Positions 16,157 through 25,089 of a stretch of 50,560 bases of DNA are shown here, one piece after another. Both the position numbers and the translations under genes were made by a program. The stretch covers positions 1 to 50,560 of the forward strand of contig VBNH01000050.1 in NCBI GenBank assembly GCA_005878095.1. The letters run 5' to 3'. The first letter of the stretch is position 1, and each line of letters opens with the position of its first letter. The notes below the pieces were generated by a model. That model saw only the letters and a program-made list of their open reading frames with translations. It had not been told where the DNA came from and searched no databases. The DNA is from Gammaproteobacteria bacterium (GTDB lineage Bacteria > Pseudomonadota > Gammaproteobacteria > Steroidobacterales > Steroidobacteraceae).

Positions 16157-18805
16157 ATGAAGACGCTGCCGAGCGTGCTGATCGCGTCGGTGTTCGCCAC
16201 GCTGACGTTCGCGGTTTGGGCCTGGCTCAACCGCCCGACGCTCGAGCCCCCCTGGCCGGCGCGCATCCAGGGATTCGCGTTCTCGCCGTTCCGCGCCAAC
16301 GAGGACCCGACTCGGCTGCAGATGCCCACGGATGCGGAGATCGACGCGGACCTCGCGCTGCTCGAGGGCAAGGTCAACGCGGTGCGTACCTACAGTGTCG
16401 ACAACACCCTCGCCGACATTCCCGAGCTCGCCGAGCGCCACGACCTGAACGTCGCCCTCGGCGCCTGGATCGACGCTCACCGCGACAACAACGAGCTGCA
16501 GCTGCAGACCGCCGTGGCGCTCGCCAACACCCACATCAACGTGGTGCGGGTCATCATCGGCAACGAGGTGATCTTCCGCGGCGACCTGCCGATCGAGCAG
16601 CTCGAGGCCTATCTGGATCGCGCGCGCGCGGCCATCGAACAACCGGTGGGCACCGCCGAGACCTGGCATGGGTGGATCGAGCACCCGGAGCTGGCGCAGC
16701 ACGTCGACTTCATCGGCGTGCACCTGTTGCCGTACTGGGAAGGCGTGCCGGTGGATGCCGCCGTCAGCTACTCGCTGGCGCAGGTCAAGCGCCTGCAGCA
16801 GCTGTTCCCGCACAAGCCGATCGTGGTGGCGGAGATCGGCTGGCCGAGCCGCGGCCGCACCCGCGAGTCGGCGGTCGCCTCGGATTCCAACGAGGCGCTG
16901 TTCCTGCGCCGCTTCCTGCGCCGCGCCGAACAGGAGCAGCTCGTCTATTACGTGATGGAGGCCTTCGATCAGCCCTGGAAGGCCTACCTGGAAGGCGCGG
17001 TCGGCTCCTACTGGGGAGTGTACGACGTGAACCGGCAGCCGAAGTTCGCCTTCAGCGCGCCGATCGTGCGCGTGCCCGAGTGGCACATTCTCGCCGCGGT
17101 GTCGGTCGCGGTGGCGCTGCTGGTGCTGGGACTGCTGTATCTCAACAGCGAGGCGCTGCGCAACCGCGGCCGCAGTTTCCTCGCGGTCGTGGTGTACGCC
17201 GCCGCCACCATTGCGGTGTGGGTGATCTACGACTTCACGCAGCAGTACATGACCGTCGCGAGCGTCATTGCCGGCGTGCTGCTGCTGCTGGGGATGCTGG
17301 GGGTCATGCTGGTGCTGCTGGCCGAGGCGCACGAGTGGGCCGAGGCTCACTGGGTCGAGTACCGGCGGCGGCTTGGCGCGCCGGTGCTCTGCCACGGCGC
17401 GCGGCCGCCGAAGGTGTCGATCCACGTGCCGGCCTACAACGAGCCGCCGGCGATGCTCATCGAGACGCTCGATGCGCTCGCGCGGCTCGACTACCCGGAC
17501 TTCGAAGTGCTGGTCATCGACAACAATACCCGCGACCAGGATGTCTGGCGGCCGGTCGAGGCGCACTGCCTGCAGCTCGGCGCGCGCTTCCGCTTCTTCC
17601 ACGTCGCACCGCTCGCGGGCTTCAAGGCCGGAGCGCTCAACTACGCGCTCGCGCGCACCGCGCCGGACGCCGAGATCGTCGCGGTCATCGACGCCGACTA
17701 CGTGGTCGACGCGCGCTGGCTGCGCGATCTGACGCCCGGTTTCCAGGATGCGCGCCTCGCCGTCGTGCAGGCGCCGCAGGACTACCGCGACGGGGGCGAG
17801 AGCGCCTTCAAGGCCATGTGCTACGCCGAGTACCGCGGCTTCTTCCACATCGGCATGATCACGCGCAACGAGCGCAACGCCATCATCCAGCACGGCACCA
17901 TGACCATGGTGCGGCGCGCGCAGCTGGTGAGCGGTGGCGGCTGGGCCGAGTGGTGCATCACCGAGGATGCGGAGCTCGGCCTGCGCATCTTCGAGGCCGG
18001 CTTCGATGCCACCTTCGTACCCGCCAGCTACGGCCGCGGCCTGATGCCCGACACCTTCATCGACTTCAAGAAGCAGCGCTTCCGCTGGGCCTACGGTGCC
18101 ATGCAGATCCTCAAGGCACACGCGCGCACGCTGTTCATGGAAGGCGGCCCGCTGTCCCCGGGGCAGCGCTATCACTTCATCGCCGGCTGGCTGCCGTGGG
18201 TGGCCGACGGCTGCAACCTGCTGTTCAACCTGGCGGCGCTCGGCTGGTCGGTCGCCATGGTGTGGGCACCGAAGCACATCGAGCCGCCGCTGGTGATGTA
18301 TTCGGTCCTGCCGCTGTCGCTGTTCACCTTCAAGCTCGCGAAGCTGGCGCACCTGTATCAGGTGCGCGTCGGCGCCAACGTGCGCCAGACACTCGCCGCG
18401 GCGATCGCCGGGCTGGCGCTCACCCACACCATCGGCAAGGCGGCGGTGAAGGGCCTGGTCACGAAGAGCGAGCCCTTCTTCCGCACCCCCAAGCAGGTGA
18501 GTGCCTCAGGCGTGCTGCACGCGCTGGCAGCCGCACGCGAGGAGACGCTGATGATGCTCGGCCTCACGCTGTCGGCGTGGGGTGTGGCGTGTGCACCCGA
18601 GGCTGCCGGCCTCGACCGGGTCGCGCTGGCCGGTCCCGACCGGCTCGCGTGGATCGTGGTGCTGCTGGTTCAGTCCGTGCCGTACGCCTGCTCATTGCTG
18701 GTATCGCTCTCGAGCGCATTCCCGCTGCCGGCGCGGCTGCTCGGCACGCACTATCGTCCCCTCAAGGCCTCGGGCAAGCGCGCCGAGACGGGCCCGGCGG
18801 GCTGA
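16157..18805 (+). CDS. Membrane beta-glucan synthase: GH17-like domain fused to GT2 glycosyltransferase (NdvB/NdvC-like)
   Basis: 882 residues. After an N-terminal membrane segment (VLIASVFATLTFAVWAWL), residues about 35-300 are a GH17-like domain (IQGFAFSPFR, VIIGNEVIFR, VVAEIGWPSRGRT). Three or so transmembrane helices follow (310-400), then a GT2 domain with VSIHVPAYNEPP, DxD-type VIDADYVVD, acceptor motif ITEDAELGLR and processivity motif KQRFRWAYG, then more helices. This GH17-GT2 architecture is known from Bradyrhizobium NdvB/NdvC, which make cyclic beta-(1,3)(1,6)-glucans, and from pseudomonad homologues linked to biofilm glucans. Periplasmic glucan production is the likely role; linkage and cyclisation cannot be read from sequence. 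The stop is 3 nt before the EamA start. Confidence 0.85.
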   Translation: MKTLPSVLIASVFATLTFAVWAWLNRPTLEPPWPARIQGFAFSPFRANEDPTRLQMPTDAEIDADLALLEGKVNAVRTYSVDNTLADIPELAERHDLNVALGAWIDAHRDNNELQLQTAVALANTHINVVRVIIGNEVIFRGDLPIEQLEAYLDRARAAIEQPVGTAETWHGWIEHPELAQHVDFIGVHLLPYWEGVPVDAAVSYSLAQVKRLQQLFPHKPIVVAEIGWPSRGRTRESAVASDSNEALFLRRFLRRAEQEQLVYYVMEAFDQPWKAYLEGAVGSYWGVYDVNRQPKFAFSAPIVRVPEWHILAAVSVAVALLVLGLLYLNSEALRNRGRSFLAVVVYAAATIAVWVIYDFTQQYMTVASVIAGVLLLLGMLGVMLVLLAEAHEWAEAHWVEYRRRLGAPVLCHGARPPKVSIHVPAYNEPPAMLIETLDALARLDYPDFEVLVIDNNTRDQDVWRPVEAHCLQLGARFRFFHVAPLAGFKAGALNYALARTAPDAEIVAVIDADYVVDARWLRDLTPGFQDARLAVVQAPQDYRDGGESAFKAMCYAEYRGFFHIGMITRNERNAIIQHGTMTMVRRAQLVSGGGWAEWCITEDAELGLRIFEAGFDATFVPASYGRGLMPDTFIDFKKQRFRWAYGAMQILKAHARTLFMEGGPLSPGQRYHFIAGWLPWVADGCNLLFNLAALGWSVAMVWAPKHIEPPLVMYSVLPLSLFTFKLAKLAHLYQVRVGANVRQTLAAAIAGLALTHTIGKAAVKGLVTKSEPFFRTPKQVSASGVLHALAAAREETLMMLGLTLSAWGVACAPEAAGLDRVALAGPDRLAWIVVLLVQSVPYACSLLVSLSSAFPLPARLLGTHYRPLKASGKRAETGPAG

Positions 18806-18808
18806 CCC

Positions 18809-19780
18809 GTGCGTGAGGCGAGGCTGCGCGCGATCGCCCTCATGATCGCGGCCGTCGCCGTGTTCTCGGGCATGGATGCGCTGCTGAAGCTGCTGTCGGC
18901 GCACTACCCGCCCATGGAAGTGACGGTGCTGCGCGGCGCGGCCTCGCTGCCGTTCATGCTGCTGCCGCTGCTGGTCACGGGCCGGTGGCGCGAACTGCGG
19001 ATGCGGCGCTTCCCGATGCATCTGCTGCGCGGCCTGCTCGGGGTCGTGGCCCTGGGCGGCTTCGTGTATGCCGTGCGGGTGCTGTCGCTGGCCAATGCCT
19101 ATGCGGTGTTCCTCTCGGCCCCGCTCATCGTGACCGGCCTCTCGGTACCGCTGCTCAAGGAGCACGCCGATGCCCGCAACTGGGGCGCCATTCTGCTGGG
19201 CCTCGCCGGAGTGCTCACCATGCTGCGGCCGAGCGCCGCGGGCCTCGTCACCTGGGGTGCGCTCGCCGCGCTGATCGCGGCCATTGCTTATGCCCTGAGC
19301 ATCATCGCGGTGCGGGTGCTGACACGCAGCGACAGCACCGCGAGCGTGGTGGTCTGGACGGTGGGCCTCATGACCGCGTTTGCGGCCGTGATCGCCGCGC
19401 CCGACTGGGTGCCGCTCGAGCGCGTGCACTGGCGCTGGCTGCTCGGGCTCGGCGGACTCGGTGCGCTCGGGTCGTATCTGCTCACGGCGGCCTTCCGGTC
19501 CGCGCCGGCCTCGGTGGTGGCGCCGTTCGAATACACCTCGCTCCTGTGGGGCATTGCCATCGACCGGGTGGTGTGGCACGTGCTGCCCTCGATGCGGGTG
19601 TGCCTGGGCGGGGGCCTGGTGATCGCGAGCGGTCTGTATCTGATCTGGCACGAGCGGACCCGCACAGGAACCGTGTCATCGCAACAATCGTGGAAGTGGC
19701 GCGCGTGGCAAGGCAGAATGTCGCGCCGATCGCCGACAGTAGAAGACGTCGCTCGCAAACAAGAGGAAGACTCACCATGA
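18809..19780 (+). CDS. EamA/DMT-family permease
   Basis: 323 residues with about ten hydrophobic helices arranged as two EamA repeats. The first starts ALMIAAVAVFSGMDALLKLL with the typical VLRG segment, the second ALAALIAAIAYALSIIAVRVL. A final FEYTSLLWGIAIDRVVW and a GGGLVIASGLYLIW helix complete the fold. Substrates of this drug/metabolite transporter family range from amino acids to metabolites and cannot be assigned here. The start is GTG, and its stop overlaps the next gene's ATG (ATGA). The last 40 residues after IWHERTRTG are an unusual charged cytoplasmic tail. Confidence 0.9.
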   Translation: MREARLRAIALMIAAVAVFSGMDALLKLLSAHYPPMEVTVLRGAASLPFMLLPLLVTGRWRELRMRRFPMHLLRGLLGVVALGGFVYAVRVLSLANAYAVFLSAPLIVTGLSVPLLKEHADARNWGAILLGLAGVLTMLRPSAAGLVTWGALAALIAAIAYALSIIAVRVLTRSDSTASVVVWTVGLMTAFAAVIAAPDWVPLERVHWRWLLGLGGLGALGSYLLTAAFRSAPASVVAPFEYTSLLWGIAIDRVVWHVLPSMRVCLGGGLVIASGLYLIWHERTRTGTVSSQQSWKWRAWQGRMSRRSPTVEDVARKQEEDSP

Positions 19781-20883
19781 GCACCGCCGATGTCCGTGGA
19801 CGATTCATCTGGCACGAGTTGTTGACGACCGATACGGCGGGCGCCGCCGCCTTCTACCCCAGGGTTGTCCCGTGGCGAACCCAGCCTTCCAGCATGCCCG
19901 GCTACACGTTATGGATGGCCGGACAGACGCAGATCGGCGGCCTGACGGCGCTGCCGCAGGAAGCGGGTGGCCCGCCGCCCCACTGGCTCATCTACGTGGG
20001 CACGCCCAGCGTGGACGCCTCCTGTCTCCAGGCCCAGAGCCTCGGTGCCAGGGTGCTGAAGGCCCCCGCTGACATCCCCAACGTGGGCCGCTTCGCGGTG
20101 CTGTCGGACCCGCAGGGCGCGACGTTTGCCCTGTTCACCCCGGGCAGCGGGCCGCCGCCGGGCCCGGAACCCCTGCAGGGCGGGTTTTCGTGGCACGAGC
20201 TGGCGACGACGGACGTAGCGGGCGCAGCGCGCTTCTACGGCGAACTGTTCGGTTGGCGCAAGGGACGCGCACACGACATGGGCGCCATGGGCACGTACCA
20301 GATCTTCGAGCACGGCGGCAACCAGGCGGGCGGCATGTGCAATGTCCAGGGTCCCTCCATCCCGCCATCGTGGCTGAGCTATGTGCACGTGGCGGATTCC
20401 AACCGGGCGGTCGCCGCCGCCAAGGCGACCGGGGGACGGCTGATGCACGGGCCGATCGAGGTTCCGGGCGGCAGCTGGATCGCGCTGATGATGGACCCGC
20501 AGGGCGGTGCGTTCGCCGTCCAGGAAGCGCCGCGGCCCGCAACTCAGCCGCGACCCGCGACGGCCGCGTCCGCCGTCGCCCCCACCCCCAGGCCCGCAAC
20601 TGCGCCCAGACCGGCCATGGCGCCCCAGCCGCCGGCCGCCGCGCTGAAGCCGGCCGCCGCGCCCATGAAGGCGGCCTCCGCCGCGCCGCAGCCGGCTGCG
20701 GTCAGGAAACCGGCGAAGAAGGCGGCGAAGAAGCGGGCGGTAAAAAAGGCCACGCGGAAGCTGGCCCGCAAGCCGCGGGCCGCGAAACGCAAGACGGGCG
20801 GCAGGAAGATCGCGAGGAGGTCAGCGCGCAGGAGCGCGACAAGGGCGGCGCCGAAAAAGCGCGCCCGCGGCCGGCGCCGCTAG
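19777..20883 (+). CDS. Double VOC (glyoxalase-fold) protein with histone-H1-like basic tail
   Basis: 368 residues. Two VOC domains: residues about 7-125 (GRFIWHELLTTDTAGAAAFY to DPQGATFALFTPG) and 135-250 (GGFSWHELATTDVAGAARFY to DPQGGAFAVQEA). Such tandem VOC proteins are usually annotated as glyoxalase/bleomycin-resistance-like hydrolase-type proteins with unknown substrate. Residues about 255-310 are Pro/Ala-rich, and the last 65 are a Lys/Arg/Ala array (KPAKKAAKKRAVKKATRK and more) like AlgP or histone H1 tails, which bind nucleic acids. The ATG overlaps the stop of the EamA gene, so translation is probably coupled. The tail on a VOC protein is unusual. Confidence 0.85.
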   Translation: MSTADVRGRFIWHELLTTDTAGAAAFYPRVVPWRTQPSSMPGYTLWMAGQTQIGGLTALPQEAGGPPPHWLIYVGTPSVDASCLQAQSLGARVLKAPADIPNVGRFAVLSDPQGATFALFTPGSGPPPGPEPLQGGFSWHELATTDVAGAARFYGELFGWRKGRAHDMGAMGTYQIFEHGGNQAGGMCNVQGPSIPPSWLSYVHVADSNRAVAAAKATGGRLMHGPIEVPGGSWIALMMDPQGGAFAVQEAPRPATQPRPATAASAVAPTPRPATAPRPAMAPQPPAAALKPAAAPMKAASAAPQPAAVRKPAKKAAKKRAVKKATRKLARKPRAAKRKTGGRKIARRSARRSATRAAPKKRARGRRR

Positions 20884-20947
20884 CGCGCTGCCCCAGGGCG
20901 TCCCGGGCCAACGCGTTGCCGGCGAGCGCGCGGTGGCCCGTCGCACC

Positions 20948-21928
20948 TCAGACCCTGACCAGCGGCCGGCCGAAGTTCCCGTCCTGCATCGCAAGCAGCA
21001 GGTGCGCCGGGGCGTTGGCGAGTCCCTCGACGACGTGCTCCTTGGCGGCAATGCGGCCCGCCCCGTGCCAGGCGATCGCGTCGCGCAGAAATTCCTCGCG
21101 CCGATGCTCGTAGTCGCGCGCCCTGACACGCAGCACCCGCACGGTGGCGTTGCCGGGCAGGTGGCCGCTGCGGGCGAGTATCGCCTCGCGGTCCTCGGCC
21201 CGCACCGTGTTCTGCACGATGCGCCCGCCCGCTGCCAGGTGCTCCCCGGCGACGATGCTGTCGAGGAGGTCCCCGCCGGTATTGTCGAAATAAATGTCCA
21301 CGCCGCGGGGGGCGAGAGCTTTCAGCCGCTCGCTCACGTTCTCTGCGGCCTGGTTGATGCAGGCCGACAGCCGGGCGTGGCGAGTCACCCAGTCGCATCT
21401 TTCCCGAGTGCTTGCGATGCCGATGGCCCGTGCGCCCTTCAACATTGCGATCTGTCCGGCCATGGCGCCCGCCGCATCCTCCGCGGCGGACACCAGCACG
21501 GTCTCTCCCGGGCGCAACCGCGCGAGGTCCAGCAGGCCGAAGTAGGCGGCCATGCCCGGGGCTCCCAGCACCCCGAGGGCACTCGAGGCGGGTGTCTGCC
21601 CGGGATGGAGCAGGCGGGCATGCCGGCCGTCCGAGACACACAGCTGCTGCAGGCCGCACTCGAGCACCACCAGGCTACCGACGCCGAATACCTCGTGGCG
21701 CGACTCGATCACCTCGCCCACGCCGTGCGCCGGTACCAGATCCCCGGGTTTCACCGCGTCGTGCGCCGCGGCGTCGGGCGCGCACACGAACGGGTCGAGC
21801 GCCAGCCACAGCGTGCAGGCGAGGAACGCGCCGTTGGTGAGGGTCGGCCCGGGTGCTTCGATCAGCTCCAGATCGCTCGGCCGCGAAGGCGGCCGCCTGA
21901 TCCTGATCTGGAGATTGTGCGTGAACAT
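20948..21928 (-). CDS. NADP-dependent MDR oxidoreductase (CurA / 2-alkenal reductase-like)
   Basis: 326 residues, related to curcumin/2-alkenal reductases of the zinc-free MDR family, which reduce carbon-carbon double bonds of enones with NADPH. Recognisable are the LALDPFV region, GAPGMAAYFGLLDLARLRPGETVLVSAAEDAAGAMAGQIA as the nucleotide-binding stretch, and GVDIYFDNTGGDLLDSI, a signature of this branch. Ala-Glu-Asp replaces the usual Ala-Ala-Ser-Gly at the Rossmann turn, a departure from typical CurA proteins. The stop of the small lipoprotein gene directly abuts this ATG (TAGATG), so the two form one translational unit. Confidence 0.85.
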   Translation of the reverse strand: MFTHNLQIRIRRPPSRPSDLELIEAPGPTLTNGAFLACTLWLALDPFVCAPDAAAHDAVKPGDLVPAHGVGEVIESRHEVFGVGSLVVLECGLQQLCVSDGRHARLLHPGQTPASSALGVLGAPGMAAYFGLLDLARLRPGETVLVSAAEDAAGAMAGQIAMLKGARAIGIASTRERCDWVTRHARLSACINQAAENVSERLKALAPRGVDIYFDNTGGDLLDSIVAGEHLAAGGRIVQNTVRAEDREAILARSGHLPGNATVRVLRVRARDYEHRREEFLRDAIAWHGAGRIAAKEHVVEGLANAPAHLLLAMQDGNFGRPLVRV

Positions 21929-22141
21929 CTATTGTCCGTCCGTGTCGGCGCGGCGCCGCTGCTCGGCGGCCTGCTGGTAAGCGGCGTCGATCTGCTGCTT
22001 CACGCGCGCTTCGGTCTGCTTTGCCTCAGCTGCCTGCCGCGCCTCGGATGCAGCTCCCGCTGTCGCGGCCGCGCCGCTCCCGGCGAGTCCACAACCGCCG
22101 AGGCAACTCGACAGGGCGAGCAGTACTGTCAGGCGTCCCAT
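21929..22141 (-). CDS. Small lipoprotein, hypothetical
   Basis: 70 residues: MGRLTVLLALSSCLGGCGLAGSG, then an Ala/Gln/Glu/Arg-rich helix to the end. LGGC (Cys17) or LSSC (Cys13) could serve as lipobox; the former better fits the signal-peptide length. The mature part would be a short amphipathic coil. Function is not recognised. It is first in a two-gene unit with the MDR reductase, whose ATG follows its stop without a gap. Too small for confident homology by eye. Confidence 0.6.
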   Translation of the reverse strand: MGRLTVLLALSSCLGGCGLAGSGAAATAGAASEARQAAEAKQTEARVKQQIDAAYQQAAEQRRRADTDGQ

Positions 22142-22237
22142 ATGCGTGTCCACCGCCAGGTCCGCGGGAGGTTTCTCGAATTTACGCGCCCGGACCGCCG
22201 GCGCAAGGGCCGCCGCGGTCGTGGCACTATGTAGCGC

Positions 22238-22990
22238 ATGCCTAGGGAGACCCCCACCCGCCGCCCGATTGCGGCCGCGGCACGAGTACGGCGCAGCTAC
22301 TTCGAGTGTCGCTACGGGCAATTGCACGTGCACAACTCGATTCCGCCGGGAGGCGGTTTCGAGGAAGCCACGCCGCTCCTGTGCCTGCACGACTGGCCAG
22401 GGTCGGGCCGGGTGTTTGCACCCTTTCTGGCCCTTGCCGGCGCCGACCGCTCGGCGTACGCGCCGGACCTGCCCGGGTTCGGGGAGTCCGACCCCCCGGC
22501 GCCCCGCCCTGCGATCGCAGACTACGCGGGCGCGATCGGTGACTTTCTCGACAGCATGCACCTGCGCCACGTCGACCTGCTGGGCCAACGCGCCGGTGCA
22601 CTCATCGCCACCGAGCTTGCCGTCACGCGCCCGGCGCAGATCGGTCGGGTGGTCATGGCCTCCGCGCCCCTGCTGACAGAGGCTGAGCGACAGGCGGGGG
22701 GGAGGGGGGCGGCGCCTGCGGCCGGTGCCGAGGCGACGCTGCGGCCGCCCGACTGGCAGCGCTGGGCTACACAGGCGGCGGCGCAGTATCCTCTGCACGA
22801 GCGCCTGGCCCGGCTCACGCAGCGCCTGCTGGTTCTGCGGCCGCGCGATGAGCTGTGGGAGGCGACCGGGCGCGTGTGCGAAGCGCTGCCGGGCGCACGC
22901 CTGCTCGAGCTGGAAGTACCGGGGGCGGAGCTGTTTGCGTCCTGCGCAGCGCGCGTAGCGGACGCGGTGCGGGAATTTCTGCGCGGCTGA
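22238..22990 (+). CDS. Alpha/beta-hydrolase-fold protein lacking the nucleophile serine
   Basis: 250 residues. The fold is clear: oxyanion-region LLCLHDWPGSGRVF, DLPGFGESDPP, helix AIGDFLDSMHLRHVDLLG, then the nucleophile elbow. The elbow reads GQRAG (residues 116-120), so Arg118 occupies the place of the catalytic Ser/Asp/Cys. The C-terminal region where the catalytic His is expected (ELFASCAARVADAVREFL) also shows no His. I therefore expect a non-enzymatic or divergent member. A GC-rich insertion around residues 150-170 (GGRGAAPAAGAEA) sits in the cap region. The start ATG has little upstream RBS signal. Confidence 0.85.
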   Translation: MPRETPTRRPIAAAARVRRSYFECRYGQLHVHNSIPPGGGFEEATPLLCLHDWPGSGRVFAPFLALAGADRSAYAPDLPGFGESDPPAPRPAIADYAGAIGDFLDSMHLRHVDLLGQRAGALIATELAVTRPAQIGRVVMASAPLLTEAERQAGGRGAAPAAGAEATLRPPDWQRWATQAAAQYPLHERLARLTQRLLVLRPRDELWEATGRVCEALPGARLLELEVPGAELFASCAARVADAVREFLRG

Positions 22991-23035
22991 TTGCGGATTT
23001 TCGGGATTCGTCTCATACACTTGCTGAACGCACCC

Positions 23036-25027
23036 ATGCCGTCACCCCCCGTCTCAACCCACACCGAGTCCGATACGGAGCACACCGCCGAGCTGCCGGC
23101 GCCCGACCCCACGGCTCCGCATCCGGGCGAGCATCGGATGTCGCAGACCGACACCTGGATCGCACCCGCGCCGCCCGCGCGCCTGACCGAACCCTCAGCG
23201 CCGGCTACGCGTGCGGCGCCAGCTCCACCGCCGCCCACGCGCGCGACCGAAGCCTCACCGCCGGCCACGCGCGCGGCGTCAGCCCCACCGCCGGCTGCGC
23301 GCCTGACCGAAGCGCCGCCGGCCGCGGGCGCGGCGCAGGCTCGGCAAGCGGAGCTCGCTCAGCAGGCGCTGTCGGCCAAGCTGCACGAGGCGCAGCAGCT
23401 GCTCGCCGCCAAGAGCGCGCTCCTGACGCAGGCCGAACGCGCCCGCGACGCGGCGTATGCGGCGCGCGCGGCGGCCGAGCAGCGCACCGCGCAACTCAAC
23501 ACCGAACTCGGGCAGGTGCGTGCCGAACTGGCGTTTCAGCTGGATGAGCTGACGCGTGCGCGCGTGCAATCCGAGGAGCAGGTGACGCAGTCGCGCGCTG
23601 TGCTGAGCACTGCGAGTGCGCGCGCCGACCAGCTGCAGCGCCAGCTCGGGGAACAGGAAAGCACCACGCGCACGCAGCGCACTCTGCAGCTCGAGCAGCG
23701 CCAGCTGGCGGAGCAGGATCGTGCCCGCGCCGCGGGCATCTTGAGCGACCTGCAGCGCGAGCGGGAGCGGGCCCTCGGTTACCTGGAGTCGCTGCAGAGC
23801 GCCGAGGGCCGCCGGCTGATCCTCGAAGGGCTGGTGACCGAGCTGCAGCGCCAGGTCGAGGAACGCGAGCGCGACCTGGCGCGCGCAGGGCGTGAGCTCG
23901 CCGGCCGCGACGCACAGGCGCGCGAACTGCAAGCCGAGCTGGCGCAGCGCACGGCGCGCATCACGCAGCTCGAGCAGCAGGTGAGCTCGTTCGGCGCGAC
24001 GCTGGCACCACGCGACACGCAGTTGCGCGAGACACGACACGAGACGCAGGACCTGCAGGAGAGTGTCGCGAGGCCGCGCGCCCCGCTCGCCGCGGGCGGG
24101 GAGCGCCTGCGGACGCCGCGGGCACGCGCCGAGCAGCACGGCAGCAGCGACTCACAACAGCAGGCGGAGCTGGCCCGGCTCCAGGCGCAGCGCGCGGACC
24201 TGACCGCGGCGGTCGAGTCGGCGCGCGCCGCTACCCTCGCCGCGAACGCGCAGGCCGCCGCGCACGGGGCCGCGCTCGAGCAGCTGCGCAGCCGCAATGC
24301 GGAGCTGGAAGCGACGCTGATCGCCGAGCGGCGGCGTGCCGGGCAGCTCGAGGACGAGCTGGCCGCCGCGCGCAGCGCGCACCTCGCCAGCCGCGGCACC
24401 GCCGAGGCGCGCCCCCGGGAACCGGATGAGAGTGTCGCAGAACAGCTGGAGGCCGTGCGCGTGCTGCAGACGGAAGCCAGCACCAGCGCGGCGCGCGCCC
24501 GCGAGCTCGAGGGGGACCTGCGGGCAGCCGAGGATGCCGTCCATCGGCTCGAGTCCGAGGCGCGCGTGCGCAACACCCGCATCGAGGAGCTCGAGAAGGC
24601 CAATCTGCAGTTGCGCACCGCCGTCGAGGAGGCGCGCCATACGGCACCCGAGACCGCCGCCAACCAGGGGCGCGATGCCGCCCAGGCCGCCGCCACCCCC
24701 GCCGCTCCCGAGCCCGAGGGCGAGGTGCGCGTGCTGACCTACCATACCGAGGAGGGGTACGAGGTGGTCCACGTTCTGGGCCGCAGAACCAGTATCGGAC
24801 GTACTCCCGACAACGATCTGCAGATCGACGCCAAGTCCGTCAGCCGCCACCACGCCGTCATTCTGGTGGGCCCGGCGCACAGCATCATCGAGGACCTCAA
24901 CAGCACCAACGGCGTGTACGTCAATGGCCGGCGCATCACCCGCATCACGCTCAAGGACGGCGACATGGTGGTCTTTGGCCGCGAGCAGTACCGGTTTGCC
25001 GTGCGCAAGAGCGGTGACAAACGCTGA
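23036..25027 (+). CDS. Large coiled-coil protein with C-terminal FHA domain
   Basis: 663 residues from the ATG at 23036. Residues 1-100 are Pro/Ala-rich with imperfect repeats (PAPPARLTE / PPPTRATEASPPATRAA). About 105-545 is a long Glu/Arg/Gln/Ala coiled coil. The last about 95 residues are a canonical FHA phosphothreonine-binding domain with TSIGRTPDNDLQI, SVSRHHAVI and LNSTNGVYVNGR. No membrane segment is visible, so it is likely a cytoplasmic scaffold recruiting a phosphorylated partner. A TTG at 22991 would add 15 residues but runs straight on from the previous stop. The Ser/Thr kinase at 36149 is the only kinase in the window and a possible source of phosphothreonine. Confidence 0.88.
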   Translation: MPSPPVSTHTESDTEHTAELPAPDPTAPHPGEHRMSQTDTWIAPAPPARLTEPSAPATRAAPAPPPPTRATEASPPATRAASAPPPAARLTEAPPAAGAAQARQAELAQQALSAKLHEAQQLLAAKSALLTQAERARDAAYAARAAAEQRTAQLNTELGQVRAELAFQLDELTRARVQSEEQVTQSRAVLSTASARADQLQRQLGEQESTTRTQRTLQLEQRQLAEQDRARAAGILSDLQRERERALGYLESLQSAEGRRLILEGLVTELQRQVEERERDLARAGRELAGRDAQARELQAELAQRTARITQLEQQVSSFGATLAPRDTQLRETRHETQDLQESVARPRAPLAAGGERLRTPRARAEQHGSSDSQQQAELARLQAQRADLTAAVESARAATLAANAQAAAHGAALEQLRSRNAELEATLIAERRRAGQLEDELAAARSAHLASRGTAEARPREPDESVAEQLEAVRVLQTEASTSAARARELEGDLRAAEDAVHRLESEARVRNTRIEELEKANLQLRTAVEEARHTAPETAANQGRDAAQAAATPAAPEPEGEVRVLTYHTEEGYEVVHVLGRRTSIGRTPDNDLQIDAKSVSRHHAVILVGPAHSIIEDLNSTNGVYVNGRRITRITLKDGDMVVFGREQYRFAVRKSGDKR

Positions 25028-25089
25028 CAGCCGCCGCCACCACCGCTAAGCTTAAACGCTTTCCCGCCGGCGACCGCGAGACTGAGCAG

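Noticed and set aside
23171-23320. Imperfect repeats (Pro-Ala-Thr-Arg units) at the start of the FHA coiled-coil gene as a CRISPR or VNTR
   Set aside because: They are in-frame low-complexity protein repeats of unequal length, without conserved direct repeats or spacers.
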